From: Rhabdornis inornatus
Lineage: Eukaryota > Chordata > Aves > Passeriformes > Rhabdornithidae
Assembly: GCA_013397075.1 (NCBI GenBank)
Contig: VWZS01002260.1
Location: 310,001-374,000 of the forward strand
Direction of reading: 5' to 3'
DNA: 64,000 nucleotides
Part shown: positions 1 through 13,800 of the stretch, in pieces
Numbering within the stretch: position 1 is the first letter of the stretch
Layout: every line of letters starts with the position of its first letter
The notes under the pieces: generated by a model
Databases searched by the model: none
Seen by the model: the letters and a program-made list of their open reading frames with translations, nothing else
Told to the model about the DNA's origin: nothing
Program-made: the position numbers and the translations under genes

Positions 1-30
1 CCAAGACTTAATGCTGAAATTTAATTACTG

Positions 31-36
31 TTCCAC
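31..36. repeat. Left target-site duplication of the solo LTR
   Basis: TTCCAC directly precedes the TG start of the LTR and is repeated identically at 694-699 just after the CA end. Confidence 0.85.
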
Positions 37-693
37 TGTTGCATCGCGTTATTTTACTTCTGTTTTCCTTTTGTTAAGTGGTTTGTCCCTGTGTTAAAAC
101 CCTCTATTGATTGTAGTAGTGGTTGCCCTAATCCCCCCCTTTACCCTATCAGTCAGCCCCAATCTCCTCCCATTCCTCTAGAATGTTCCCCATCCATCAC
201 CATTCTCCACTCCCCTACGATTGTCAGTCCCCGCTGGCCCCTCCCAAACTTCCAGTGTGTTCTGTGTCAGTTATCCCCTCCTCGGTTACTCATTTGATGT
301 CTCTGTGTATTCCCCGCCTATGTTTCCCCCATTGGTTAATTATGTATTCAGTCCTGCCTTGTGTTCCGCCCCTAAGCTGTTGCGGTTGGTTGCTGCAATG
401 TACCCTCCCCTGGGGGAGGGCCCGTATTTAAGTTGCTGCAAGTTCTGTCTCTGTGCCTTTTGTGGTATTCTCCCTTCGCTTTCGGTTAAGTCATATTTCT
501 TCTGTCCCTCCAATAAACCTTTCCTGGACCCACAAAAGGACTCCCCCTGATGCGCTGTCAGCCAAGAGGGCTCTCAGCCCTAGCCGCACTCCTGGTTCTC
601 TGCCATCCGGGAGGCGGCCCACTCTCGGCGCCGGTCTCGCCTGGAGAGCTGGCTGGGCGAGCCGAGCTCGGGTGGAAAAGGCGAGCCGCGTCA
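37..693 (+). mobile_element. Solo LTR of an avian class II (ERVK-like) endogenous retrovirus
   Basis: The element starts TGTTGC and ends GCGTCA, so it has the TG...CA termini of a retroviral LTR. It is bracketed by a perfect 6-bp target duplication, TTCCAC, at 31-36 and 694-699. Inside are a TATA-like GTATTTAAG near 424-432 and a polyadenylation signal AATAAA at 512-517, followed by a GC-rich tail, so the LTR reads on the plus strand. No internal retroviral gene or second LTR is present, so it is a recombined solo LTR. A 6-bp duplication is typical of class II (beta/alpha-like) elements. It lies antisense to ODF2L, presumably in an intron. The family name is not determinable by eye. Confidence 0.85.
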
Positions 694-699
694 TTCCAC
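694..699. repeat. Right target-site duplication of the solo LTR
   Basis: TTCCAC directly follows the terminal CA of the LTR and matches 31-36 base for base. Confidence 0.85.
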
Positions 700-1673
700 C
701 AGACCAGTGATTATATTCCCAATTATCTTGCTATACTTAAGAGGGTCTTCTGCACTTTTTCAGGAAAACCCATAGTTAGATTAAAATTATATGCATCATT
801 TTATATGTATGAATTTTGCACCTCAAAATTAATTATTGCTTAAGTACTTTAAGAGTTTATGAACATTCATGGAAGAATCAAAAACCAGGAGCAATTAATA
901 TAAAGTTTTATATAAAGTTATAGGACCACAGACACTCACTGTGCTTCAGCTGTAGTTTTCCTACTGACACAGCAAGATGATTAAGCCCCTTTTCCAAGCA
1001 ACTAACTTAGAAACCTTTGTCATTTGTGCTGTTTAATTTAAAAGCGCATTAAAAATAAAAAGACAAAAACAATAACAAAAAGCCCAAACCTACCCTGCTA
1101 TTAAAATTGACATCAGAGAAAAAAAAGGTTGAAGAAAATCCATTTTCAGGCTTTAGAGAAAATACAAGCATTAGTGTTAAATAGAGCTAAAAATTGCAAT
1201 TATCCTATTAAAGCATATTTTAAAAATACTTAAATCAACTAAAACATTGCAATAATTAATATGTTATACATCATCAAGAATTTATCTGATTAAATATTTT
1301 ATGGTTTATAAATTTGCCATTAAAAGCAAAACTAATGTAGAATTAAATTATTCTACTAGATACAAACAATATCTGGACTTGCATTTATTTCCAGGGAAGA
1401 ATTCTGCAACACATATCAGGACATAAATATTCAAAAAGATCAAGAATATACTCACTCTAAAAGTTACAAGTGTTGCCACATTATGAATTCACATAAATAC
1501 AGCTGGTAACGGTTTTATTTGCATTGTGCTATTTCCATAGCAGTTTTTGATTTATGAAGAAAATAACAAAGGAAACCTCACCACTGTCACACATGCCAAT
1601 AGTAAAAAATGTCCCAGATAATTTTCCACATAATTTTCTCATTTATCTTTAGAAATCAGCATGTTCTAACCAC
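700..1673. other. AT-rich ODF2L intron segment, no exon seen
   Basis: Between the solo LTR and the most 3' ODF2L exon in the window I see no splice-flanked open frame on either strand. The next ODF2L exons must lie left of base 1. Confidence 0.5.
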
Positions 1674-1820
1674 CTGAAGCTCCAGCTCCCTAAGGGTTTT
1701 GCATTTCTGTGCACGGATCCTTTCCCAGAACTGAAGCTTTTGCTGGTGTTCCTCAGCTGCTTTCAGCAAGTCACAAACATGTTCTAACTCCTTTAACTCA
1801 GCCTCCATTTTGTCCCTCAC
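1674..1820 (-). CDS. ODF2L: ODF2L exon, 147 nt, last one in the window
   Basis: Acceptor CTGTGCAG and donor GTGGTT flank 49 codons starting VRDKMEAELKELEHVCDLLK and ending TLRELELQ. The human counterpart reads VEKMRGQMESHLKELERVCD...TIRELQGQ. The frame is open at the donor, so the gene continues off the left edge. Confidence 0.93.
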
Positions 1821-4800
1821 CTGCACAGTAGCATCACAGGAGAAAAATGTAAGTGTAAAACCATAAATTAATTGTTGTAACACTTAATGGATCTTCATGT
1901 AGGTAATAAAGCTAAAGTTCTATACAAGTTACATATGATCTATTTTATAAAATGCTGACAAAGATATGAGTTCCTTTCTGATGCTTAAGAATGTGCTGCG
2001 TTCCAGTGTTCAGCTCCATCTGCTGAAAAATTTATAACGCATCTCTATATGGAGTCTCAATTTTAACTGTTTAAAAAAAAGCACTTACGGTAGGTTTGCT
2101 TCCATACACAATTTTCACAATCGTTCTGTCAAAAAGATAGTTTCAAAATCATCAACAATAAAATCACATTTTCAAAAGTGATAAAAGAATTCTGGAATTC
2201 TAAAATAGTAGCCAGACTACTTAGTCATTGAACTAGGAGTCATTGCTCAATTGTTTGCAATTGTGTAGTATCCAAAAAACACCAGCTTTAGATAGCAGTC
2301 AGTAAAACTCTCAGAAATTTAAAACCAAGAGACAGTACCTTCTGACTTCTAATAAAATCACAAAAATGTAGAAATTATCTGTATCCTACAGAATTTTTGG
2401 AAACATTCTTCATTACTGCAAACGTTACCTTATCTGCTTTTAAGCGTTTGTTTTCTGTTAATTTTTTGTTTTCATTTAAGACTGTTTCATATCTGGATTT
2501 CAGTTCTTCTACTGCAATTTGTCTTTTTCGTACCTAGGACAACATACATTTTTCACATACATTTCCAAGGTCCTTCATTTAAATATAGAAAAGATAGAAT
2601 CACTAGCATGAAGCATAAAGGAAAACCTTTGACTTCTAAATAGTATCTCAAAGTTCGTCATTATTTGAAGTTATTTATTTTCATTATCCTACTTGTCACA
2701 GCAAGTACAAAAGGGTTACCAGGTACAGAGCATTGTCACATCAGCAGTGTGTTACCAGCAATGGAGAATGAGCTACAGCTGTGCTGTAGAAGCAGCCATC
2801 GTGACTCATGCCTTTCTCCCCACATAACGACTGTCACTGACACTTCCCATCTGGAGTCACTACAGCCCTGAGCTAGGGAATTTTACTCCACTCACTGCAT
2901 AAGGCTGGCTGTTTCCTGGAGCTACATCTACCATCTTAAAGCTGGCAGCAACTTTAGTTGTGATGATGCATTCCAAAGACAAGGCTCTCTGGCTCTACTC
3001 TAGATTTTGTACCATGACTTTCTTTTTCTTGTCAATGATTTTAAAAAGAAGTAAGTGAAGAGTGTCAGTGAAATGGTGTTTATATTATAGCAGAAATAGA
3101 CACATATTTGAATCAATGTTCTAAAATATCTGTGTGAATAAAGGCAAATACAAAAAATTAATTGATAAAAAGCCCATTTTAAGTTTGGTTTATTTGTTTC
3201 ACTGGTATTTCTGTGTGGATTTACCTACTGAAATAAAAGAACTCACATAACCCTATATTCATAACCCTAAACCTAACCCTAATATATATTTCTTGAATGA
3301 ACTTGAATTTCTTGAACTTACTTGAATACTGATACGCTCTTAGGAACATGAAGATAAAATATGGCCAAGTAGAGGCAAAATATCATCAGTATATCCACTG
3401 AAGACATGAGACTCAAACTTTTTACATATCTAGTTTACTGGGTCACTAGCCCACTTTTTAGGAAGCAAATCTTGTCAAAGCAAGCTTGCAGTTGTTGGCT
3501 TCAATGAGCTTCAAGTGGGTTTCACACAATTCAGTACAGACAATAAGTACTTGTAACAGTGTGAAGACGATTCTTTGATACGGTCCCTAATAGCACTTTC
3601 TTCTTTCATAATCAAAATTACAAAATTATTACAATCTCCATGACAGCAAAACAGGTTTATTACAAAACAAAACCTTTATAATTTCCTCAAAACGGCTTAC
3701 AAATTAAAAAAAAACATACTTGAAGATTTCAAAGATGGTAAGTCACCTCATTTTTATGCTGTTCTACAAGGTTTTCCTGCAGCTTTGCTTTTTCTTGCAG
3801 ATTTAGCAACTCATATTCAACAGACACTTTGCTTTTCTCCAATGTAGCAAGGCAAGCCTTGACCAAAAAGAGAAAATATAACAATTTTAAGACTGTTAGC
3901 AAAATAACACATTCTATGATATAATATTACCAGCAAGTGACTTGCTGGCACTAGCAAGAGTGATGTAAGTATTTTTTCTGTCAAACAAAAATGATAGTCT
4001 ATAGTTCATTTGTCAGCTCATGAGAACACTTACATCGGACAAGAAATACAATACAAAACCTGTAAACTCTTTCAAAATTGAAATTAATAACTGAGGTAAG
4101 CTCATTTCTTTATTTTGAAAGAAAGCTTAACAAACAGAAAAAAAACTATTTCTACTTAAGCAATTGTGCAATTATTGACAGTAAAATAAACAGCATTCTG
4201 ATTAAGCAGATATATCATCAGACAACCCTGTTCCTAGCTCTGCCATAAATTTCCACTGGAAAATTTTCAATATCTCATTTGTTCTTACTACTATAAATGG
4301 ATGGCAAACTTTATTCTTCAGGTCTGGGGTTTCTAGACAGAAGGTCCAAAGAGAATTAATGTGGTTACTTCATTAATGTATGAGAAATGTAGAGCCATTC
4401 AATAATGATTTATAATCTCACCTTTAATTTTTTGTTTTCAAGGTGAATCTTTTCATTTTCAGAGTTAACAGAATTTAGCTTTCCAAGAATTTCCTCTTGT
4501 GAATTTCTTCTCCACTCCTCCCTTCTTTCCATGTCTTCCATCAGGCCTTTGATCTGCCTTATTAGACAGGCAAGAAGCTCTCTATAATACACAATGCTTC
4601 CAAAACTCTCACTATGAAGGATAAATTGAACCTTAACACATTCTCCTTCATTGTGTATATATATATATAAAAGGGGGAATGCATTTACACAACCAAAGAA
4701 AGGATTATCTACTTATATTCTGAAGTAAACTCTCTGTAAGAGGAGAGTTTCTACTCCAAGGAAGGGGTCTTAGCTCAGTTATAGAACACCAAATCATACT

Positions 4801-7800
4801 TCCAAGAGAACTCTACATATGCACACTGTATAAAATGAAATTATATTGAATTTATAGGGCATATCACATAATGTCCTTCTAAGAACACTCTTTAGCTACT
4901 TTAGGAATGTTACTTTCCATTACTAAAAGCAGCACATTATGCTATGCTGCATTTTTCACCTTTTTTTTAGTTAATAAAGTTCACAAAATTTGTTTTGGTG
5001 TTTAGTCAGCCACACACTGCTTAGTAGAACAAGCCTTGTTAGAATGGCACATTTCAAGCAAAGACTTGTATTTTCAGCTGAAATGAAAACAACAAAAACC
5101 AGCTGGAAGCAGAATGAGTATTTGATCTTTCTTAGATGTCTTCTTATATACACTGGACCAACAGTGGGCTAGAAGAATTTCTGGACTGATGTCATATACC
5201 TGCACTCTGGTTAATTTTTAAAATCTGCTGCAAGTATTTTCGGAAATGCCAAATTTTCTGGGACAAAACCAAAATATTCAAGCCAGTTTAATGTGAGCTC
5301 TTAAATACTTGAGCATGAATCAAGTTCTTTGGGAAATAAATGTTGCCTCAGACCTAGAATAAAGGCATCTAAGTTTCTTTTGCTGGTTTAAATTATAGTC
5401 CATATTTCTACCAGCAGAAATGGTAAAAGGATATTTGTCATTGTCTACTCCAAAAATAATGGATCTTTCGTGTACATTAAGATTTGATGTTGTAGTTTGA
5501 ACAAGGTTGGATAATTTTGTTCTGCTTTCCCTTACATGAGTGAAGTGTTCAAAATGCATCTGAGAGGAACCCTTCTGTATCCTCTACTGAGGTAAGACAT
5601 TAGTGGAACTGAAATACTTTGGCCATCACTACTCTGAAGTAGGGCCTAGAAGACAGAGAACCTTTTTCTATTCTGTAAACACAAGGGTTAACACTCAAGC
5701 TGTTGAATCAGTTATTAAATAAGTGCTTATGGGGATGCCTCATAGGAGCTGCCAGCAAGTTCAGGCTGATCAGAAGTATGCAGGAAAAATAATGTATCTT
5801 ACTGGCAAAGGGGAATAAGGCTTTAAAAGAAGTGAAATACAATAGAGAAGAGGCTAAAACTCTTAAATTTGTTCTTATTTCCAACTTCTAAATTCTGCTC
5901 AGAATTTTAAAATATTAATAAACTTATTTCATTGTCAACACTGAGTATTTTACTACTAAATACCAACACCCTGTGACTACAGAAATAAAGAAACAAAAAA
6001 AAAGACCAACAGGCTACTTACTGCTCAAGATCTTCTATTTGAACTTCTAACATTGTCTTTTCTTCAACTATTCTATCGTGCTGGCTTTTCCAGACATCAG
6101 AGGCTGACAGTATCTCACACAGTTTGACTTCCTAGAGATTGCAAAAGTTATAAATTATGTAACAAAAGAATGCTACTGAAGAATGCCACTTAATTCTACA
6201 TTTTTTTCTAAACACAAGAGCTATTTAATATAATATGGTTTTATTGGATCTCCCTTGTACAAATGAATGTAAATTTTCTCTCATCTCAAAATATAATCAA
6301 CAAAATTACCCACATTTTTAAAAAATCAAAGTCTAAATAAAGACTTACTTTCAAGGCAGAGACATAGTTAAACACTAGTACTGTATATCAACTGTAGAAT
6401 ACAACATTTCAAAATTTAGGATGACAATCTTTTCTTACCAAAAAAAAGTCTGCAATACATCTTAACTCCATATAAATTATGTCAATTAATAAACAAATAA
6501 AACTACCAAAATATTTTAAGAATGAAAAACACTAGCTAGGTAAGAAATGAAACATTAGGTAAAATCCCTTAAATGAGTATAGATAATTAACCAATACATG
6601 CTATCTTGAAAGTACACCAGGTTTTCAATGAGGAAGAAAACAAAAGTGACTACAAAACATCAGAAGTTCGGGAGGTAGTTGCTGTCCCTGTGGACTGCTA
6701 ATTTTAATTAAAGATCCACTACTGTCTTCTCACAAAGATCCAAGAACACAAAAACCATTATTAATCATCTCCTGGTACACTAAGAGGAAAAATATATCTT
6801 TAATACTGACATATCCAAAATGATTACAGCACATCTAAGAGTATGAAAACATATTCTTATTAGAAAATCCAAATAGGGCAATAAGGACAGTTCTGATGCA
6901 CCTGGCCTTTTTGAACAATTACAAACTATTGATAGCAAAGCAAAATTCCAAGGAACAACTTGGATTAAGGAAGAACTTTTATGCTTGGATTTTGAAAACG
7001 TTCAGAGCAAGCAGCTTAGAAACAGAAAGCTAAGTAACCACATGAAACACCACATATTAATAAATAAAGAAAACTAACACTTCAAACCTCAGTCATGGAT
7101 TCTCAGTACACTGTATTTCTGAGTTAGTCAGTGCTTATCCATAGAGGACTAACAGGAAGACCAGGAGAGGTTTAACCAAAAGCTGATGACACTCCTCTCA
7201 TTTCCTACAGCTTAAAATGTACAACCTCATGACTTAAGACAATCACTAAACTTAAACAAAAAAAAAGGCAGTTAATAGTAACAGCTTTCATGAAACCTAT
7301 AGCAACCTTTTCCTTAACAAATGAGCAACAAAACAAAAGACATACAAGCACAGCATAATCAAACAAATTTTTCTATTTTCCACAGGTGGAAGTCTTTCAG
7401 TTGTTCAATTTCAAACAGTACAACACAACATTGCTCACAGTATAGTCACTCACATGTTCTCTTATTTTAGAGATTACATCTTTCACGACTTCTTCCAAGT
7501 GTTGAGCTCTTTGCTTCTGGGACCTTATTGCTTTTCCCAGGGCAATCTTCTTTTGTGCATCTGCTTCTTTTAAGGCTAACTTCTGGCGCTTGTATTCACC
7601 AATTTGATGTTTCCACTCTGCTAGTTTGTTTTCTAGAGTCTGCAGCATAATTAAAATCAACTCTTCAAATTCTAGACCTTACAGATAATTTCATGCTATA
7701 AAATAATCAGGAAGAGCTGTTACATTTATAATCTGTTTCCATATAATCTTGGTATCTCAAATCTTGTGGTTGATACAAGGAACTAGCTAAGTACAACAGT

Positions 7801-10800
7801 AGACAGGAAAAATACAGCGAGAAAGTAATTACAAAGATGAAAAGAAGAGGTTGAGAAGGTGCAGGAGCAGGTAGGAGTAGGGGAAAAGATAGCAACCTAA
7901 CCATGTCTGTGTGCTCTTGCAAATGAATGCAGAATTTCCACATAGAAAGCATGGTATGGGTGTTAAACCCATTTATGAGGAGGAAAATAAAATGGTTTCA
8001 TCAGACTGTTTCTGTAAAAAATATCACCTTAATGATGCTACCAGTGATGTGCACTGATGTATTAGGGTATGTGCTCTGAATCTAGTGACACACACACTAC
8101 TAGGTCTGGAGATAGGCTGTATGACCGTATATGAAATTTTATTATGAAAGTTAATATCTTGGATTTGTGTTTTTTTAAATCAGGAATCTATTCTGAAATC
8201 TAGGAAAGGCTGGGGTCTTTTCTTTAGTATATGTATTATGATATGGTCTGTGATTAGATGACTTTATACTATTTTTTTTTGCAAGATCTCTGAATTTTTC
8301 CTGTGCATAATATGGCCCTACTTTATTAATGGCAGAGATTTGTTTAGTGAAGAAAGTATTTTTTATAAAAAATGAAGCAGAAATGCATTTTAATGCATTT
8401 AATAATACTACAAAACATGTACAAAGCAGCCAAGATGGGAACTGGGCTCTACAACTGCCATTATATTATCTTGTCCACTGCTGTTATTATTTCTGACTAA
8501 GTGTTTACATCACTCTGATGAAGACTGATCCCATTCCGTGCAGGAAGCTAACTTCATGTCTTGTATTTTTCATCTATATACCACATAAATATGAATGGAA
8601 AACAGCAACAGACATTAAAACACTACATGATGTTGTTGATTAAGTGCAATACCAGACTTTGCTTCAAGGAGAATCTCATATACACTTATCAAAAATGACC
8701 AAGCTACCAATAGACAATTAGTTTCATAAAAACAAGTGTAAATCCTGTTCATGCCTCTTACTATTCTTCCATCTAACTCCAGCAATGTAGGTAAGCCAGC
8801 AGTGTCAACTTTCTTAGTACAGTGATAAATATTCAATTTGTAGGAATGATAAATACATTTGTTTCCTTCCTTTTAGCCTAGGTCTGACGCTATATTATAT
8901 TCTACTAGTTACCTATTGAATATGTGAATGTGCCAGACTTATTCAAGATACTCATTGCCAGTTGCTATAAAATATGCATGTTATGCATGAGGGGATATCT
9001 CTCAGTACAGGTCCTGCTAATGGCCCCAAAACTTTTACACAATCAAAGCAAAATGTATGTGGTTTTCCAAGTAAAGATGGCCTCAGGTATTGGGATTCAC
9101 CAAAAAGCAGAAGTACTACTCCGAAGAAAAGGAAATTACAAAAAACACCCAAATATGTAAAAAGCATGTTTCCTATATAAATGCCTACCTAATAAACAAA
9201 GATGTGACTTGACGTGGTGGATCAACACCTTCAATAAACACAGCAAGCAGAAAATCTTAGTCTATGTATGGACTTAACAGTCGGGTCTAAGCAAACAGCT
9301 GCTATCCCCTATTGTAACCACAGGAGGTCAGAATCACACTAAGAACAAGTGCTTCGGGCATCAGCGGCTGAGGCAAATTCAAATTGAGAACTAATTTCAT
9401 AGGGGTAATGCTAAGCTTTTGCAAGCTTTTGTCTAGTTATTAACAAAATCATCTCCAGGATTCAAGCTAGCAAATGATTTCAGCAATTTCTGAAAGCGAT
9501 CAAAACTTTTAAATAGAGATTGTATGACAATACAGCTGTATATCAAGTTATTTTATCTAATGAAAATGTTGGAATTCTATAATTGTACTAGGTAGAACAA
9601 GAAAGCAATTTTTATTCAGAAGAAAACATGAGACATTCATGCAGACATAGACACGTGATTTGAAATTGCCTTGATATAGGTTGGGTAACAATCACATGGT
9701 TCAATTAGCAGTGGATGTATGCTAGTAAAAAAGTTTGGAAATTAGAAATACATTGTTTTTAGCCAATGTTTTCTCATTCATGCCTATGTTCTTGACAAGT
9801 TTCATATACTGTGTTCTGAGGCCACATACAGCTCCAGCCTTTCACACATGACCTCCTCCTTGCCTTTTTTAAAGCCCAGTAACTGACTCAAATGCCCAAA
9901 CTTAACTTGTGCTTTTTAGAACAGAAAATGGAAATAATTTAACCTACTTTAAACAAAGTGAGATTAAGCATTAGTCTTAAGTGTTTCACTTTCAGTCAGT
10001 ATTAAGAGAGTTATCGATTCTTCAAGACAATAAGAAGAAACAGGGTGTAGCTGTCACTGTCCTCTTAGAACAGAAAGTCACCATAGACACTTGCCTATCT
10101 CTTGACCATATGGAGACTGTCTCCTAGGCAGTGCAGTTAAGTGAGTGTAAACATTTCTTTGCATGTTTCACTTTGCTTCACCAGAACTTTGAAGTTCTAC
10201 TATGCTACACCTGAAGTGTGCATAAGGCGAGAAAAGAAGTAAAAAAAACCCCAACCAATCCTGCAATTAAAATAGTGTAGTCAGGCAGATCTTGCAAAAC
10301 ATAAATACTTACGATTTTGTTGGTTTGGATTTTTCTTTTACCAGTAATTTGATTTTAAAACAGGCCACAGCAAGGCTTTGATTTTTTTTTTTCCCAATAA
10401 ACTGAAACACAAGTAAAATTATTTTGACCTGTATTTTCATTTTTAATTCATCATTTTCTGCTTCTTTTCTTTTAATCTGACACTGCAGGTGAGCTTGTAC
10501 TTCCTGTACTGATCTTGACAGGTGGTCTCCTTTCTGTACGTTGATCTAAAAAGGATAAGTAAACACAAATTTGTTGGACTATGGTGTACGATGCTCTCTG
10601 TAATTCTTCTACTGTGCCGTTGTTTCTAACTGAGATTTGAATGTCCTCAAACACAGAAAATATAAAACATGCTCTACAAGTATATTCACAAGCAGTAACT
10701 TTCTACTAACTGTATTAATGTTAAACAGAAATCACTGACTTGAAACAATTCACGTGTAATTATTGCATCATATTTAATCTGAGTTTAAGTAGCAGGAATA

Positions 10801-13800
10801 AGGCCTGGAAGCATGAACTCAGACATCCAGGCTAAGCAAAGGTATCCAGCTAACAGGATGACTAACACTAAGCCACACTGATCAGATGTGCTCTGACTAA
10901 GTAGACCTGAACTGACCTTCATTAAATTCCAAAGACCAATATCTCCTATTAGAACTATTGATATATTTAATTCAAACTGTAATTTTGGGGCATACATCAG
11001 GAAACTTATGTCACCAGAACTCAGGTCAGATGATTCTATGAAATTTCTTTCAACTTGATTCCTTTGGCTCATTCTAAATAAGAAGTAAGAAAGGCAGATT
11101 CAGTCAAGTGTTGATGAAAATGCCATTTATTGAGATTAATGTAAGAAGGAACAAGGGGATAACACAGAAAATTATTTATCCTTTCAGATGCTAGGCACCC
11201 TAAATTGTACAACATTAGGTAGTCTCTTGTCAGGGCATGGTATGCCACATACATCCCATCGACATTGAGGTCTTCTGGCACTGGAGTCTTCAGAATGTTT
11301 ATAGGCTTTTCTGTTCAGCATTTCTATTCTCAAGCAAAAAGATGCTTCCATGAAAATGTGCTCCTTAACTTCAAGGCAAGGACATGATAAGAGCCCTCAC
11401 AGGCTCCTTTATTATGACCAGCTGGCTAAGTTTACCCAGCATCCAAGTGACATGTTCATTTGGTTAAGCAAAAAAAAAAAAAAAAACGCTTAAAGAAGAA
11501 CCATGGCTCTTAAAAACTCGCAAGGAGTTACAAATATCAAAGTACACTGCTGTGCCCTTAAAGGTTTAACTGAGCCTACACAGTCCCTCAGTAATGCTGA
11601 ACCCCGCTGCATCGCACACGCACAAAGTGCACTGGAGGAATTCAGTCTGTAACACAGATTGCCAAAGCATCAGTAAAATAAATTTCAAACTTTTACAGTG
11701 TCCTCTCATACAGGACAATTCTTTCCTTCCAGTGCTAGCTTTTGCACTGAGCCCCTTCTTTTGATGCAAAGAATGAATGAGCTCTTGCCAGACTTGTCAG
11801 CCTTTGATGATATCAGCTCTGCTGTCTGTACTACCTTTCCTAAAATATTCATGAAAACCAGCTGTGAACAGTATCTGTTTAGCTTACTCCATATTGTTCC
11901 TTATAAGTACTTTTTCCCCAGAATATTGGAAATCAGTAAATGAAAAGTTAAAAGCCACCTTAGGATATTAGTGTTAAGGATAACTATCCTTAGTTGGTTT
12001 GATTACAGTTTTGATGGTTTTAAGATAATTCTGTAGGAAACACCTTTCAGGATTTTACTTTATTCACAGGTCTTTGAAATAATTGTTTTACCCAAAATTT
12101 CTATTTTTAAATTAGGAGTCTAGTATGTTAGAAGAAAATACTCATTCTAGTGGAACCGGTCACTCACTTTTTCACACTGAAGCATGGATGAAAGTTCTTT
12201 AATCTGTTTCTCCTTTTCAAGTATTTTTTTTCTGAGATTCTTCATGTAAAAAAAAAAAACAAAAAAACAAAGAAATATTTTAATTGTATACTGATGCATA
12301 CAACAAAGCATCAGTAATGCACACTGATGAAAATTTCAGATGTAAAACCAAGATTCCATTTTATGATGGTAAATCACAAATACTCCCACTTTGCTACTCT
12401 TACTGGAAATTGTGTGACTCTTTAAGGCAGCCAATTTCAGATATTCCGCATAGAACAAAGAGAATCAAATTTTAATTTACTTACAGTATTCTGAATTTCA
12501 GTTTCACTTAGCTCCTGCATCCAAGTGTCAATGTTTTTATTGTTTAACTGCAACATAGGAAACATTAAAAAATTCTTCTGATTATAACTGATTTTGTATT
12601 TTTCAATGATTTTTAATTGGTTACATATAGTTCGCTACATTTTCAAATCTGGTACATATGACTAGAAAAGCTCACATGCTCACAAGCTACTTAGTTGGTG
12701 GTTAAAATCCTAAAGATTCAATTTAGGATAAAAGCCTGTGATATCACAGGATGTACCCTCAAACAGTTTGCTCATAGAACACACTTAATCCCCAAGGGAA
12801 AGGCAGACTACCTTCAGTGAAGGTGAAGGCCAAGACCTGCCCAGAATCCAATGTTGCTGTTTTTCACAGCAGACTTCTTCCAGTTTGGAGGCAGCAATGG
12901 CTTTCCTCTTTTCCCAGTTTGGAAAAGCTTCTCACCTGCTACTCAAGGAAATGATGTTGCCATGCCAGGTCAAGTCCAGAGCCATATCACACCTACTACC
13001 TAAATACATCACATTCCCCCCACTTCCTTATCAGGCACCAGCAACCTGTCATCACCCTCACCCCTTCTCCAAACACCTCTCTCCTGCCTCTACCCTGGTG
13101 CTCCAGCATGATTGACGCTTTCACCAAGCACAAAGTTATCTGTTTGCACCACTCAGTGCTCCACTGACTACTCATTAGAAGTGGATTGTGTTGCCTTCTC
13201 CATCCACCAGGATCCATCTCTCCTGTGCTCAGCCTGTGCCAGGTGCATCTCCATCAAAAGGATTTGTCAGACTAAGAGTTTCAGTTCTTATATACATATT
13301 GCACTCCATACAATTGAGAAAATGAATAACAAATTTGGAAGTTCCCATCTTAAATAATCACTCATAGAATCAGAATGCAGACTACTCTGTTTCCAATTGT
13401 CGTCTTAAGGCAAATAAGTACAGACAAACATCTAAGGTTTTTTATTTTATATATGTGTGTCTTGTTTTTATTGCAGGATTAGATTTCCTGGCAGACCTCA
13501 GCTTGTGTAACACAGTGCAACTCTCAGTAGCTTTTTCCTGGATAGCCAACCAAAACCAAGTTCTTGAATTTATTTACTTTTAGTAAAAACAACACCTTGG
13601 AAGATTAAACATCATGCTTCATTTATCATAGCCAATCGATGTAAGCAGAAAGATCAAATAAGAATAAGAATTGAGCCACAGTTTCATTATACTGTTGGTA
13701 TGTCCAGCACTTCCACTTAAACATTTTTTGAAATATCACCTACTTCACATCTATAATTGGGAAGTATATTTTTAACTGTGTTAATGAAACACATACAATT

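Noticed and set aside
91..843. Open frames within the LTR
   Set aside because: Solo LTR sequence, non-coding; several frames overlap with no conserved retroviral domain.
13355..13370. CATAGAATCA motif like a reverse CR1 tail
   Set aside because: Single short motif; flanking sequence shows no CR1 features that I can recognise.
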